Positions 7,480-16,069 of a stretch of 64,000 nucleotides of DNA are shown here, one piece after another. Position 1 is the stretch's first letter, and each line of letters begins with the position of its first letter. The DNA is taken from assembly GCA_902768785.1 (NCBI GenBank), contig CACXMM010000002.1, positions 62,001 to 126,000 of the forward strand, read 5' to 3'. The position numbers and the translations under genes are program-made. The notes beneath the pieces were generated by a model. It was not told the origin of the DNA. It ran no database searches and worked only from the letters and a program-made list of their open reading frames with translations. This DNA is from an uncultured Prevotellaceae bacterium. Lineage in GTDB: Bacteria > Bacteroidota > Bacteroidia > Bacteroidales > Bacteroidaceae.

Positions 7480-9138
7480 ATGGAATCTACAATAAGTTTC
7501 AATTCATACATTGAGCAATCCATTATCAAGAACTGGGATCAAGATGCCCTGACCGACTACAAAGGGGCCACTCTGCAATATAAAGATGTAGCACGGAAGA
7601 TTGAGAAGCTACATATCCTGTTCGAGAACAGTGGCGTGAAGAAAGGAGACAAGATAGCCGTATGTGGTCGTAACAGTGCTCATTGGGCTGTCACCTTTTT
7701 GGCAACACTCAGTTATGGTGCTGTAGTCGTCCCCATCCTTCATGAGTTCAATGCAGAACAGATTCACAATATCGTCAACCATAGTGAGTCGAAGCTTCTC
7801 TTCGTGGGCGATGTGGTAGCCACGATGATTGACGAGAAAGCCATGCCCCAATTGGAAGGCATTGTTTATATGCCTGACTTCTCCCTGCTCGTCAGCAGAA
7901 CCGACAGTCTGAACTATGCTCGGGAACACCTAAATGCAATGTTCGGACAGAAATATCCCAAGTATTTCCGTAAAGAGCATGTATGCTACCACCACGATAC
8001 CCCGGAAGAGCTGGCACTTATCAACTACACCAGTGGTACCACAGGGTTCTCCAAGGGAGTGATGCTCCCCTACCGTGCCATCTGGGGCAATTTGGATTTC
8101 TGTTTGAACAGACTGGGTAGCCATTTCAAGTCGGGCAGTAACATGCTGAGCATCCTACCCATGGCGCACATGTATGGATTGGCCATCGAGTTTATCTTCG
8201 GCTTCTGTCATGGCTGTCATTTGTTCTTCCTCACCCGTCTGCCAAGTCCGGCCATCATCGCTCAGGCATTTGCAGACATTAAGCCCGCCGTGGTGATATC
8301 TGTGCCACTTGTCATAGAGAAGATTATCCGCAAGAATGTATTCCCCAAGATTCAGAATAATGTTGTTCGCCTGCTTCTGAACATGCCCGTAGTGAGCAAG
8401 AAGGTGAAGCAGAGAATCTGCGAACAGGTGTATCAGGCATTTGGCGGTAATGCCTATGAAGTTATTATCGGAGGTGCCGCACTGAATCAGGAGGTGGAAA
8501 GTTTCCTTTACAGCATTGAGTTCCCCTTCACTGTGGGTTATGGTGCTACGGAATGTGCACCGCTGATCACCTACAGCGACTATCATGACTTCGTTCCAGG
8601 ATCATGCGGAACAGCCGTTGACCACATGGAAGTGAAGATTAACAGCCGAGATCCTGAGAATGAGCTGGGTGAGATTCTCACCCGAGGCACCAATGTGATG
8701 CTCGGCTACTATAAGAATGAGGAAGCCACGAGTCAGGCTCTGGATGACGAAGGCTGGTATCACACAGGGGATCAGGGCTTGATGAGTTCAGACGGGCATG
8801 TCTTTATTAAAGGACGGATTAAGAATATGCTCCTGGGTGCCAGCGGACAAAATATCTACCCCGAGGAGATCGAGGACAAACTCAATTCGATGGCGCTAGT
8901 ATCGGAATGTGTCATCGTGCAACGGGCAGAACGTCTATATGCTTTGGTACATCCTGACTATGATGAAGCCAAGAGCATGGGATTCTCTGAGGACGAGATT
9001 GAAGGAGTGATGGAACAGAACCGTAACGCCCTAAACCAGTCTCTTCCCGCTTATTGCAAAATCTCTGCCATTGAGATCCATCATGAGGAGTTTGCCAAGA
9101 CACCGAAGAAGAGTATCAAACGATATCTCTATCAGTAA
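7480..9138 (+). CDS. AMP-dependent long-chain acyl-CoA ligase, paralogue 1
   Basis: 552 aa, a complete ANL-superfamily ligase. Visible motifs are the P-loop-like NYTSGTTGFSKGVM (about residues 181-194), VGYGATECAPLI (A5), YHTGDQG (A7), the hinge KGRIKNMLLGASGQNIYP (A8) and the C-terminal lysine motif KTPKKSIKRYLYQ (A10). Two-step activation of a carboxylate (ATP to acyl-AMP to acyl-CoA) is established for the family. A fatty-acid substrate is likely but not proven. A close paralogue follows after 36 bases in the same transcript. The promoter carries a duplicated operator, so expression is probably repressor-controlled. Confidence 0.9.
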   Translation: MESTISFNSYIEQSIIKNWDQDALTDYKGATLQYKDVARKIEKLHILFENSGVKKGDKIAVCGRNSAHWAVTFLATLSYGAVVVPILHEFNAEQIHNIVNHSESKLLFVGDVVATMIDEKAMPQLEGIVYMPDFSLLVSRTDSLNYAREHLNAMFGQKYPKYFRKEHVCYHHDTPEELALINYTSGTTGFSKGVMLPYRAIWGNLDFCLNRLGSHFKSGSNMLSILPMAHMYGLAIEFIFGFCHGCHLFFLTRLPSPAIIAQAFADIKPAVVISVPLVIEKIIRKNVFPKIQNNVVRLLLNMPVVSKKVKQRICEQVYQAFGGNAYEVIIGGAALNQEVESFLYSIEFPFTVGYGATECAPLITYSDYHDFVPGSCGTAVDHMEVKINSRDPENELGEILTRGTNVMLGYYKNEEATSQALDDEGWYHTGDQGLMSSDGHVFIKGRIKNMLLGASGQNIYPEEIEDKLNSMALVSECVIVQRAERLYALVHPDYDEAKSMGFSEDEIEGVMEQNRNALNQSLPAYCKISAIEIHHEEFAKTPKKSIKRYLYQ

Positions 9139-9174
9139 TCAAACGAAAATACTAATCAATCAATACTATATCGT

Positions 9175-10839
9175 ATGCAAGTGCCAAGTTTTAATGCGAT
9201 CATCCAGAAGAGCATCATTGACAACTGGGATCTTGATGCACTGACTGATTATAAGGGAGCGACCTTACAATACCATGACGTAGCCCGCAAAATAGAAAAG
9301 CTCCATATCATGTTCGAAAACAGTGGTGTGAAGAAAGGTGATAAAATTGCTTTATGTGGTAGGAACAGTGCGAACTGGGCCGTTGCTTTCCTTGCCACAC
9401 TTACCTATGGTGCTGTGGGAGTACCCATCCTCCATGAGTTCACGGCCGATCAGGTGCACAACATCGTGAACCACAGTGAGGCCAAGTTGCTCTTTGTGGG
9501 CGATGTGGTGGCCACCACGATCGATGCAACGAAGATGCCCGCCCTTGAAGGAATCATCTATATTCCAGACTACAGTATTGTTGTCTCACGTACGGATAAG
9601 CTCACCTATGCTCGTGAGCACTTGAACGAGATGTTTGGAAAGAAATATCCTAAGTATTTCAGGAAGGAGCATGTGAACTATTATTTGGATGATGATCCGA
9701 ACCAGTTGGCACTGATCAACTACACCAGTGGTACCACGGGATTCTCCAAGGGTGTGATGATTCCCTACAGGGCGTTGTGGAGCAACTACGACTTTGCTGA
9801 GATAGTATTGGGAAAGGCCATCAAGAAGGGTAATAACACCATCAGCATTCTCCCCATGGCACACATGTACGGCATGGCTTTCGAATTCATCTTTGAGTTC
9901 CTCCATGGGTGTCATGTTTTTTATCTCACACGTGTCCCCTCCCCCGCTATCATCGCCCAGGCCTTCGCTGACATCCGTCCGGCTATCATCATTGCCGTAC
10001 CGCTGATCATTGAGAAGATCATCAAGAAGAAGGTGTTCCCGAAGATCCAGAACAACCGCATGCGTCTGCTGTTGAATATGCCGGTTATAAATAAAAAAGT
10101 ACGCGAGAAGATCTGCGAACAGGTGGTGCAGGCTTTCGGCGGAAACTTCGAGGAGGTGATTATCGGCGGCGCTGCCTTCAACCAGGAAGTGGAGCAGTTT
10201 CTCCATCGAATAGATTTCCCATACACAGTAGGATACGGTGCTACCGAATGCGCGCCGATTATCTGTTATGAGGACTGGCACCACTTCATGCCGGGCTCAT
10301 GTGGAAAGGCTGTTGTTCACATGGAGGTGAAAATTAACAGCAGTGATCCCGAGAATGTTCCCGGTGAGATACTTGCCCGCGGACTGAACGTGATGTTAGG
10401 CTATTACAAGAATGAGGAAGCCACAGCCCAGACACTTGACAGTGAGGGTTGGTACCACACAGGTGACTTAGGAACAATGGACAGTGAAGGGAATGTCTTC
10501 ATCAAAGGACGCTCGAAGAACATGCTACTCAGTGCCAACGGACAAAACATCTATCCCGAAGAGATCGAGGATAAGCTGAACTCCATGGCCTTGGTGGTGG
10601 AGAGCATTGTGATCCAGAAAGAAGACAAGCTGATCGGACTGGTGTTCCCAGACTTCGATGAGGCCAAGAACTTAGGACTGAGCAACGAGGATATCGAAAA
10701 GATCATGGAACAGAACCGACAAGAGATCAATACAACTCTCCCCGCCTATTGCAAGATTTCTGCCATTCGCATCCATGAGGATGAGTTTGCCAAGACTCCG
10801 AAAAAAAGCATCAAACGTTACCTCTATCAGGAGGCCTGA
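9175..10839 (+). CDS. AMP-dependent long-chain acyl-CoA ligase, paralogue 2
   Basis: 554 aa, colinear with the preceding ligase from end to end and sharing nearly all motifs (NYTSGTTGFSKGVM, VGYGATECAPII, YHTGDLG, KGRSKNMLLSANGQNIYP, KTPKKSIKRYLYQ). The pair clearly arose by tandem duplication. Differences cluster in the middle of the protein (about residues 200-240 and 330-390), where substrate-pocket residues lie in this superfamily, so the two may prefer different acids. No promoter is seen in the 36-base gap, and the pair probably forms one transcript. It ends 40 bp before the convergent Crp/Fnr gene. Confidence 0.9.
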   Translation: MQVPSFNAIIQKSIIDNWDLDALTDYKGATLQYHDVARKIEKLHIMFENSGVKKGDKIALCGRNSANWAVAFLATLTYGAVGVPILHEFTADQVHNIVNHSEAKLLFVGDVVATTIDATKMPALEGIIYIPDYSIVVSRTDKLTYAREHLNEMFGKKYPKYFRKEHVNYYLDDDPNQLALINYTSGTTGFSKGVMIPYRALWSNYDFAEIVLGKAIKKGNNTISILPMAHMYGMAFEFIFEFLHGCHVFYLTRVPSPAIIAQAFADIRPAIIIAVPLIIEKIIKKKVFPKIQNNRMRLLLNMPVINKKVREKICEQVVQAFGGNFEEVIIGGAAFNQEVEQFLHRIDFPYTVGYGATECAPIICYEDWHHFMPGSCGKAVVHMEVKINSSDPENVPGEILARGLNVMLGYYKNEEATAQTLDSEGWYHTGDLGTMDSEGNVFIKGRSKNMLLSANGQNIYPEEIEDKLNSMALVVESIVIQKEDKLIGLVFPDFDEAKNLGLSNEDIEKIMEQNRQEINTTLPAYCKISAIRIHEDEFAKTPKKSIKRYLYQEA

Positions 10840-10842
10840 TAA

Positions 10843-10884
10843 AAGTAACAAGTAATAAGTGAAAAGTGTGGAGTGGAGACTAAT
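10843..10884. repeat. Period-7 degenerate tandem repeat
   Basis: Six consecutive heptamers starting AAGTAAC, AAGTAAT, AAGTGAA, AAGTGTG, GAGTGGA, GACTAAT fill the gap between two convergent genes and run into the stop codon of the Crp/Fnr gene. No terminator hairpin is visible. Confidence 0.6.
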
Positions 10885-11476
10885 CGAGTAAGACGGTGCT
10901 CCTTACTCGGCTTAAAGTCTCAGGTGTCATCTGCAGATAACTGGCAATAAACAACAAAGGGGCACGCAGGGCTACCTGCGGGGATAGCTTGCACATACGA
11001 CGATAGCGGTTTTCGGCACTCTCGAAACGCACCAGGTCTGCATGCACCTGAGAGACTATCAGCGACTCTTCCAATATTTTCCTGTAGAGGATCTGGATAT
11101 TCACATTGTGCAGAGCAACCTCTTCCAGTCTTTTCTTTGGCAACTCATACACAATGGTCGGCTCGATGGCCTCGATCTGCTGCACGGACGGCACTTCTTT
11201 GAACAGACTCTCTATCGACATCATGATTGTTCCTTCTACAGCCAGATACTCCGTCACCTCCTTACCATTCTTAATATAGAATTGGCGCAGTAGTCCTTTG
11301 TCAATATAGATAATGCTGTCGCAGATATCTCCCTCTGCGAGTACCGTTTCACCCTTCGCATATTTCCTCGGAACCAGCACACTCTCCAGGATGTCCAGTT
11401 CATCGTGTGTCATCGTACTGTATTTGCGTGCCAGCTCTCGTGCAATGTCTCTCGTTGTGTTTGTCAGTTCTTTCAT
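10880..11476 (-). CDS. Crp/Fnr-family transcriptional regulator
   Basis: 198 aa. An N-terminal cyclic-nucleotide-binding-like beta-roll (about residues 25-120, including KGETVLAEGDICDSIIYIDKGLLRQ) is followed by a helix-turn-helix (about 160-195, IASYLQMTPETLSRVRS). The beta-roll lacks the cAMP phosphate-binding Arg-Ser signature and the Fnr Cys cluster, so the effector is unknown. The family activates or represses nearby and distant promoters. Two points of context: it is downstream of lepA on the same strand, and it has an unusually strong Shine-Dalgarno for this phylum. Whether it controls the neighbouring ligase pair is speculation. Confidence 0.88.
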   Translation of the reverse strand: MKELTNTTRDIARELARKYSTMTHDELDILESVLVPRKYAKGETVLAEGDICDSIIYIDKGLLRQFYIKNGKEVTEYLAVEGTIMMSIESLFKEVPSVQQIEAIEPTIVYELPKKRLEEVALHNVNIQILYRKILEESLIVSQVHADLVRFESAENRYRRMCKLSPQVALRAPLLFIASYLQMTPETLSRVRSTVLLD

Positions 11477-11482
11477 GATAAT

Positions 11483-11490
11483 CCTCCTTA
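11483..11490 (-). promoter_or_regulatory. Strong Shine-Dalgarno of the Crp/Fnr gene
   Basis: AAGGAGGA on the minus strand, 6 bases before the ATG. It is noteworthy because the other starts examined in this window show no comparable sequence. Confidence 0.6.
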
Positions 11491-11548
11491 TTGGATTTGA
11501 AGTTTGTTCAAAAAGTTTTCAAGTTAATAGATATATAAGCAGAAAAGG

Positions 11549-13354
11549 TTAATCGAGTTTCAGCACGGCAAGGAATGCCTTCTGCGGAACCTCCACGTTA
11601 CCAATCTGCTTCATTCGTTTCTTTCCTTTCTTTTGTTTCTCCAACAGTTTGCGTTTTCGGCTTACGTCGCCACCATAGCACTTGGCCGTCACATCCTTGC
11701 GAACCTGCTTTACCGTTTCACGTGCAATAATCTTCGCCCCGATGGCTGCCTGGATGGCGATATCGAACTGCTGTCTTGGGATCAGTTCCTTCAGTTTCTC
11801 ACACATCCTTCTTCCGAAAGCCACAGCATTGTCGGCATGGGTGAGTGTGGAGAGTGCATCCACCGGTTCTCCGTTCAGCAGAATATCCAACTTGATGAGT
11901 CGTGACGGTCGATAGCTGTCGATATGGTAGTCGAACGAGGCATATCCTTTCGAGATACTCTTCAATTTGTCGTAGAAATCAATGACAATCTCACCCAGAG
12001 GTAGCATGAAATGCAGTTCAATACGGTTACCGCTTACATATTCCTGGTTGATCAGCTCACCCCGTTTGTCAAGGCACAATTTCATGATCGGTCCGATGAA
12101 GGTACTGGCGGTGATGATACTGGCACGGATATACGGTTCCTCGATATGATCGATCATCGTCTGGTCGGGCAGTCCCGACGGGTTGTGCACTTCCTTGCTA
12201 CCGCCCTGCTTGTCATACACCATGTACGACACGTTGGGTACCGTGGTGATCACATCCATGTTGAATTCACGGTCAAGCCGTTCCTGTACAATCTCCATGT
12301 GTAGTAAGCCCAGGAAACCGCAGCGGAAGCCGAAGCCAAGAGCCACTGACGACTCTGGTGTGAATGTCAGCGAGGCATCATTCAGTTGTAGCTTTTCCAA
12401 CGAAGCACGCAGGTTCTCATAATCCGTGGGGTCGATGGGATAGACACCCGCGAACACCATCGGTTTCACCTCCTGAAACCCCTCGATGGCTTTGTCGCAA
12501 GGTTGTGCGATATGTGTGATAGTATCACCCACTTTAACCTCTTTTGAGTCTTTGATACCACTGATGATGTAGCCTACATCCCCTGTACCGAGTTCATGTC
12601 GTGGAATCATGTCCATCTTCAGCACACCAATCTCATCGGCATCATATTCCATGCCCGTGTTGAAGAATTTTACCTTGTCACCTTTGCGGATACTGCCGTT
12701 CTCGATCTTGAAATAGGCAATGATACCGCGGAACGAGTTAAAGACGGAGTCGAAAATCAGCGCCTGCAACGGAGCCTGCGGGTCACCTTTCGGACAAGGG
12801 ATGCGCTCCACGACGGCTTTCAAGATCTCCTCCACGCCCTCGCCTGTCTTACCACTGGCCCGGATAATATCCTTGCGGTCGCAGCCGATCAGTTCCACGA
12901 TCTCATCCTCCACCTCATCAGGCATAGCACTGGGCATGTCGATCTTGTTAATCACCGGAATGATTTCCAGGTCGTGATCGATGGCCATATAGAGATTAGA
13001 GATTGTCTGCGCCTGCACACCCTGCGTGGCATCCACCACGAGCAAGGCTCCTTCACAAGCAGCAATACTGCGCGACACCTCGTAGGAAAAGTCCACATGT
13101 CCCGGAGTATCGATCAAATTTAGCGTATATTTCCCACTTTTCACCTCCTGATCAGGTTCCGCTGCATAGTCATATTCCATCTGGATGGCATGACTCTTGA
13201 TGGTGATACCCCGTTCTTTCTCCAGTTCCATGTCATCAAGCATCTGTCCTTCCGTAATCTGGATTGTTTTAGTGTACTCCAGCAGACGGTCGGCAAGTGT
13301 TGATTTCCCATGGTCGATATGGGCGATGATACAAAAATTCCTTATATGTTGCAT
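11549..13354 (-). CDS. lepA: Elongation factor 4 (LepA)
   Basis: 601 aa, the usual LepA length. The GTPase domain starts at once: [18 protein letters not shown] (G1, residues 9-26), RGITIKSHA (G2 region), [11 protein letters not shown] (G3) and NKIDMP (G4). It ends in the LepA-specific C-terminal domain ([23 protein letters not shown]). EF4 acts on stalled or mistranslocated ribosomes. The frame is open upstream to 13408, but Met at 13354 ([19 protein letters not shown]) matches the family's N-terminus and lies 24 bases downstream of a TATCTTTG box. Confidence 0.97.
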   Translation of the reverse strand: MQHIRNFCIIAHIDHGKSTLADRLLEYTKTIQITEGQMLDDMELEKERGITIKSHAIQMEYDYAAEPDQEVKSGKYTLNLIDTPGHVDFSYEVSRSIAACEGALLVVDATQGVQAQTISNLYMAIDHDLEIIPVINKIDMPSAMPDEVEDEIVELIGCDRKDIIRASGKTGEGVEEILKAVVERIPCPKGDPQAPLQALIFDSVFNSFRGIIAYFKIENGSIRKGDKVKFFNTGMEYDADEIGVLKMDMIPRHELGTGDVGYIISGIKDSKEVKVGDTITHIAQPCDKAIEGFQEVKPMVFAGVYPIDPTDYENLRASLEKLQLNDASLTFTPESSVALGFGFRCGFLGLLHMEIVQERLDREFNMDVITTVPNVSYMVYDKQGGSKEVHNPSGLPDQTMIDHIEEPYIRASIITASTFIGPIMKLCLDKRGELINQEYVSGNRIELHFMLPLGEIVIDFYDKLKSISKGYASFDYHIDSYRPSRLIKLDILLNGEPVDALSTLTHADNAVAFGRRMCEKLKELIPRQQFDIAIQAAIGAKIIARETVKQVRKDVTAKCYGGDVSRKRKLLEKQKKGKKRMKQIGNVEVPQKAFLAVLKLD

Positions 13355-13378
13355 GTATTTGAATACTCTTTTGGGATG

Positions 13379-13408
13379 CAAAGATAATGAAAAGACAGCA
13401 AAATACAA
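13379..13408 (-). promoter_or_regulatory. Promoter of lepA
   Basis: On the minus strand, TTG (13406-13408), 19 bases, TATCTTTG (13379-13386). Confidence 0.75.
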
Positions 13409-13457
13409 AATTCATCCATAAGTTTTATGTCGTTTGTACTTTTTTTCATACAATTTG

Positions 13458-13488
13458 TTGTCAATACGGATTATTCTTACTACTTTTG
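13458..13488 (+). promoter_or_regulatory. Promoter of the threonine operon
   Basis: TTG (13458-13460), 20 bases, TACTTTTG (13481-13488), giving a leader of about 60 nt before thrA. Confidence 0.75.
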
Positions 13489-13503
13489 CATCCGAATTTT
13501 AAC

Positions 13504-13536
13504 CGAGCAACATCCCTCATCCGTTAGAGGGCGCTC
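13504..13536 (+). promoter_or_regulatory. Leader hairpin of the threonine operon
   Basis: The 5' leader contains nested inverted repeats: GAGC (13504-13507) with GCTC (13533-13536), enclosing CCCTC (13514-13518) with GAGGG (13527-13531). It has no U tract, so it is not a terminator. A two-codon ATG-TAT-TAA lies at 13539-13547, just before thrA. A regulatory role is possible but unproven. Confidence 0.4.
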
Positions 13537-13554
13537 AAATGTATTAAATCAGAA

Positions 13555-16035
13555 ATGAAAGTTTTGAAATTTGGCGGAACGTCCGTAGGTTCCGTGAAAA
13601 GCATTTTAAGCTTAAAGAGAATTGTAGAGGCAGAGGCTCGGACGCAACCTGTCGTAGTAGTAGTAAGCGCTTTAGACGGCATCACCGATGAGCTGATAGC
13701 AACCTCACAGATAGCCCTTCAAGGTGACGAACGGTGGAAAGAGGAATATGATGCGATGGTCACACGCCATCATCAAATGATCGACACCATTATCACCGAC
13801 AACAAGAAACGCGTAGATTTATTTAATAAGGTAGATGCTCTCTTCGAACAGCTGAGAAGTATCTACTATGGAGTGTTCCTGATTCACGACCTCAGCGGGA
13901 AGACGCTGGATGCCATCGTTTCGTATGGTGAGCGTCTGAGTTCGAACATTGTTGCCTCGCTCGTCAAGAATGGTGTACGTATGAATGCCCGTGACTTCAT
14001 CCGCACGGAGAAGAAGAACGGAAAACATACTCTTGATTCTGAACTGACCGTAAAACTCGTGAAGGAAGCATTCAGTCCGGCCATTAACGGTACTGCTGTA
14101 CCGCAGAAGGCAATATATGTGGTTCCCGGGTTCATTGCAAGAGACAGAGACAGTCACGAGACTACCAATCTCGGACGGGGAGGTTCAGACTACACGGCCG
14201 CCATCATTGCAGCCGCCTTGGAAGCAGAGATTCTGGAGATCTGGACGGATGTGGACGGCTTCATGACTGCCGATCCTAAGGTAATCAAATCGGCCTATAC
14301 CATCAACGAACTGTCGTATGTGGAAGCCATGGAGCTTTGTAACTTCGGTGCCAAGGTGATCTACCCACCGACCATCTACCCCGTCTGTGTCAAGAATATT
14401 CCAATCAAGGTGAAGAACACCTTTAACCCTGAACATCCAGGGACGCTGATTAAAGAGAAGATTGACGACGACAATAAGCCCATCAAGGGTATTTCAAGTA
14501 TCAAAGGCACCACCCTGATCACGGTAACAGGTCTTTCTATGGTGGGTGTGATCGGTGTGAACCGTCGTATCTTCACCACCTTGGCTAACAAGGGGATCTC
14601 AGTATTCATGGTGTCACAGGCTTCTTCAGAAAACTCCACCTCTATCGGTGTGCGCGATGAGGATGCTGCCGCTGCCGTGGAAGTACTGAATCAAGAGTTC
14701 GCCAAGGAAATCGAGACGGGTGCCATGTTCCCCATGCACGCTGAGAGCGGACTGGCAACGATCGCCATTGTGGGTGAAAACATGAAACACACGCCGGGTA
14801 TTGCTGGTAAGCTGTTCGGTACCTTAGGACGAAGCGGTATCAGTGTCATCGCCTGTGCTCAAGGTGCCTCCGAGACAAATATCTCGTTTGTCGTGGACGG
14901 ACGATTCCTTCGTAAATCGCTCAATGTTCTGCACGATTCGTTCTTCCTGTCAGAATACAAAGTGCTCAACCTCTTCATTTGCGGTATCGGTACTGTGGGC
15001 GGCATGCTCCTTGAACAGATCCGTACTCAGCAGCAATTCCTTATGCAGTCTCGACGCTTGAAGCTGAACGTGGTGGGAATCTCGGATGTGGATAACTTCG
15101 TGCTCGACCGCGATGGTATCGACCTCGACAACTACGAGAAGATTCTGCGTGCTGGATACCCTGCCAATACGGAGCACATGCGCGACGAGATTGTGAAGAT
15201 GAATATCTTCAACTCTGTCTTCGTAGATTGTACCGCCAGTCGTCAGATTGCTCAACTCTACCAGACATTCTTAGAGCATAACATATCAGTTGTTGCAGCC
15301 AACAAGATTGCGGCTTCCAGCGACTATAATAGCTATATCAAGCTGCGTCAGACGGCTCGCGACCGTGGTGTGTGGTTCCGCTATGAGACTAATGTGGGCG
15401 CCGGACTGCCGATTATCGGTACAATCAACGACCTGTGTAACTCGGGTGATAAGATTCTGAAGATCGAGGCGATCCTTTCTGGTACGCTGAACTACATCTT
15501 CAACGAGATTGCTGCTGACGTTCCCTTCTCTGAAACGGTGCGCCGCGCCAAGGAAGAGCGTTACTCTGAGCCCGACCCGCGTATCGACCTCAGTGGTACG
15601 GATGTAATCCGTAAGCTGGTGATTCTTACACGTGAGGCTGGCTATCAGGTGGAACAGGAGGATGTGGAGAAACACCTCTTCGTACCCGACAGCTATTTCG
15701 AGGGCAGCATTGAGGACTTCTGGAAGAAGCTTCCTGAGCTGGATGCCGATTTCGAGGCTCGTCGTAAGGTGCTCGAGGCCGAGAACAAGCGCTGGCGTTT
15801 CGTGGCTACGATGGAAGCTGACGAGAATAACCCTTCATCATTCAAAACCAGCGTAGCCCTGAAGGAAGTGCCCTACGGACATCCGTTCTACGGTCTGGAG
15901 GGCTCAAACAACATCGTGCTGCTCACTACTGAGCGCTACAAGGAGTACCCGATGCTGATTCAGGGATATGGCGCCGGTGCCGCCGTTACCGCTGCAGGTG
16001 TGTTTGCCAATATCATGAGTATTGCGAATATTTAA
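13555..16035 (+). CDS. thrA: Bifunctional aspartokinase / homoserine dehydrogenase
   Basis: 826 aa, the typical fused ThrA length. The N-terminal aspartokinase begins MKVLKFGGTSVGSV and includes TTNLGRGGSDYTAA. Two ACT regulatory domains follow (about residues 315-465). From about residue 470 the homoserine dehydrogenase shows the NAD(P) fold LFICGIGTVGG and the catalytic region LSGTLNYIFNEI with EPDPRIDLSGTDV. It catalyses the first and third steps from aspartate to homoserine. It heads the operon thrA, homoserine kinase, thrC. The ACT domains predict feedback inhibition by threonine or a related amino acid. Confidence 0.97.
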   Translation: MKVLKFGGTSVGSVKSILSLKRIVEAEARTQPVVVVVSALDGITDELIATSQIALQGDERWKEEYDAMVTRHHQMIDTIITDNKKRVDLFNKVDALFEQLRSIYYGVFLIHDLSGKTLDAIVSYGERLSSNIVASLVKNGVRMNARDFIRTEKKNGKHTLDSELTVKLVKEAFSPAINGTAVPQKAIYVVPGFIARDRDSHETTNLGRGGSDYTAAIIAAALEAEILEIWTDVDGFMTADPKVIKSAYTINELSYVEAMELCNFGAKVIYPPTIYPVCVKNIPIKVKNTFNPEHPGTLIKEKIDDDNKPIKGISSIKGTTLITVTGLSMVGVIGVNRRIFTTLANKGISVFMVSQASSENSTSIGVRDEDAAAAVEVLNQEFAKEIETGAMFPMHAESGLATIAIVGENMKHTPGIAGKLFGTLGRSGISVIACAQGASETNISFVVDGRFLRKSLNVLHDSFFLSEYKVLNLFICGIGTVGGMLLEQIRTQQQFLMQSRRLKLNVVGISDVDNFVLDRDGIDLDNYEKILRAGYPANTEHMRDEIVKMNIFNSVFVDCTASRQIAQLYQTFLEHNISVVAANKIAASSDYNSYIKLRQTARDRGVWFRYETNVGAGLPIIGTINDLCNSGDKILKIEAILSGTLNYIFNEIAADVPFSETVRRAKEERYSEPDPRIDLSGTDVIRKLVILTREAGYQVEQEDVEKHLFVPDSYFEGSIEDFWKKLPELDADFEARRKVLEAENKRWRFVATMEADENNPSSFKTSVALKEVPYGHPFYGLEGSNNIVLLTTERYKEYPMLIQGYGAGAAVTAAGVFANIMSIANI

Positions 16036-16069
16036 AATTCGGAGTACACGATTTAACACGGTTTTCCTT

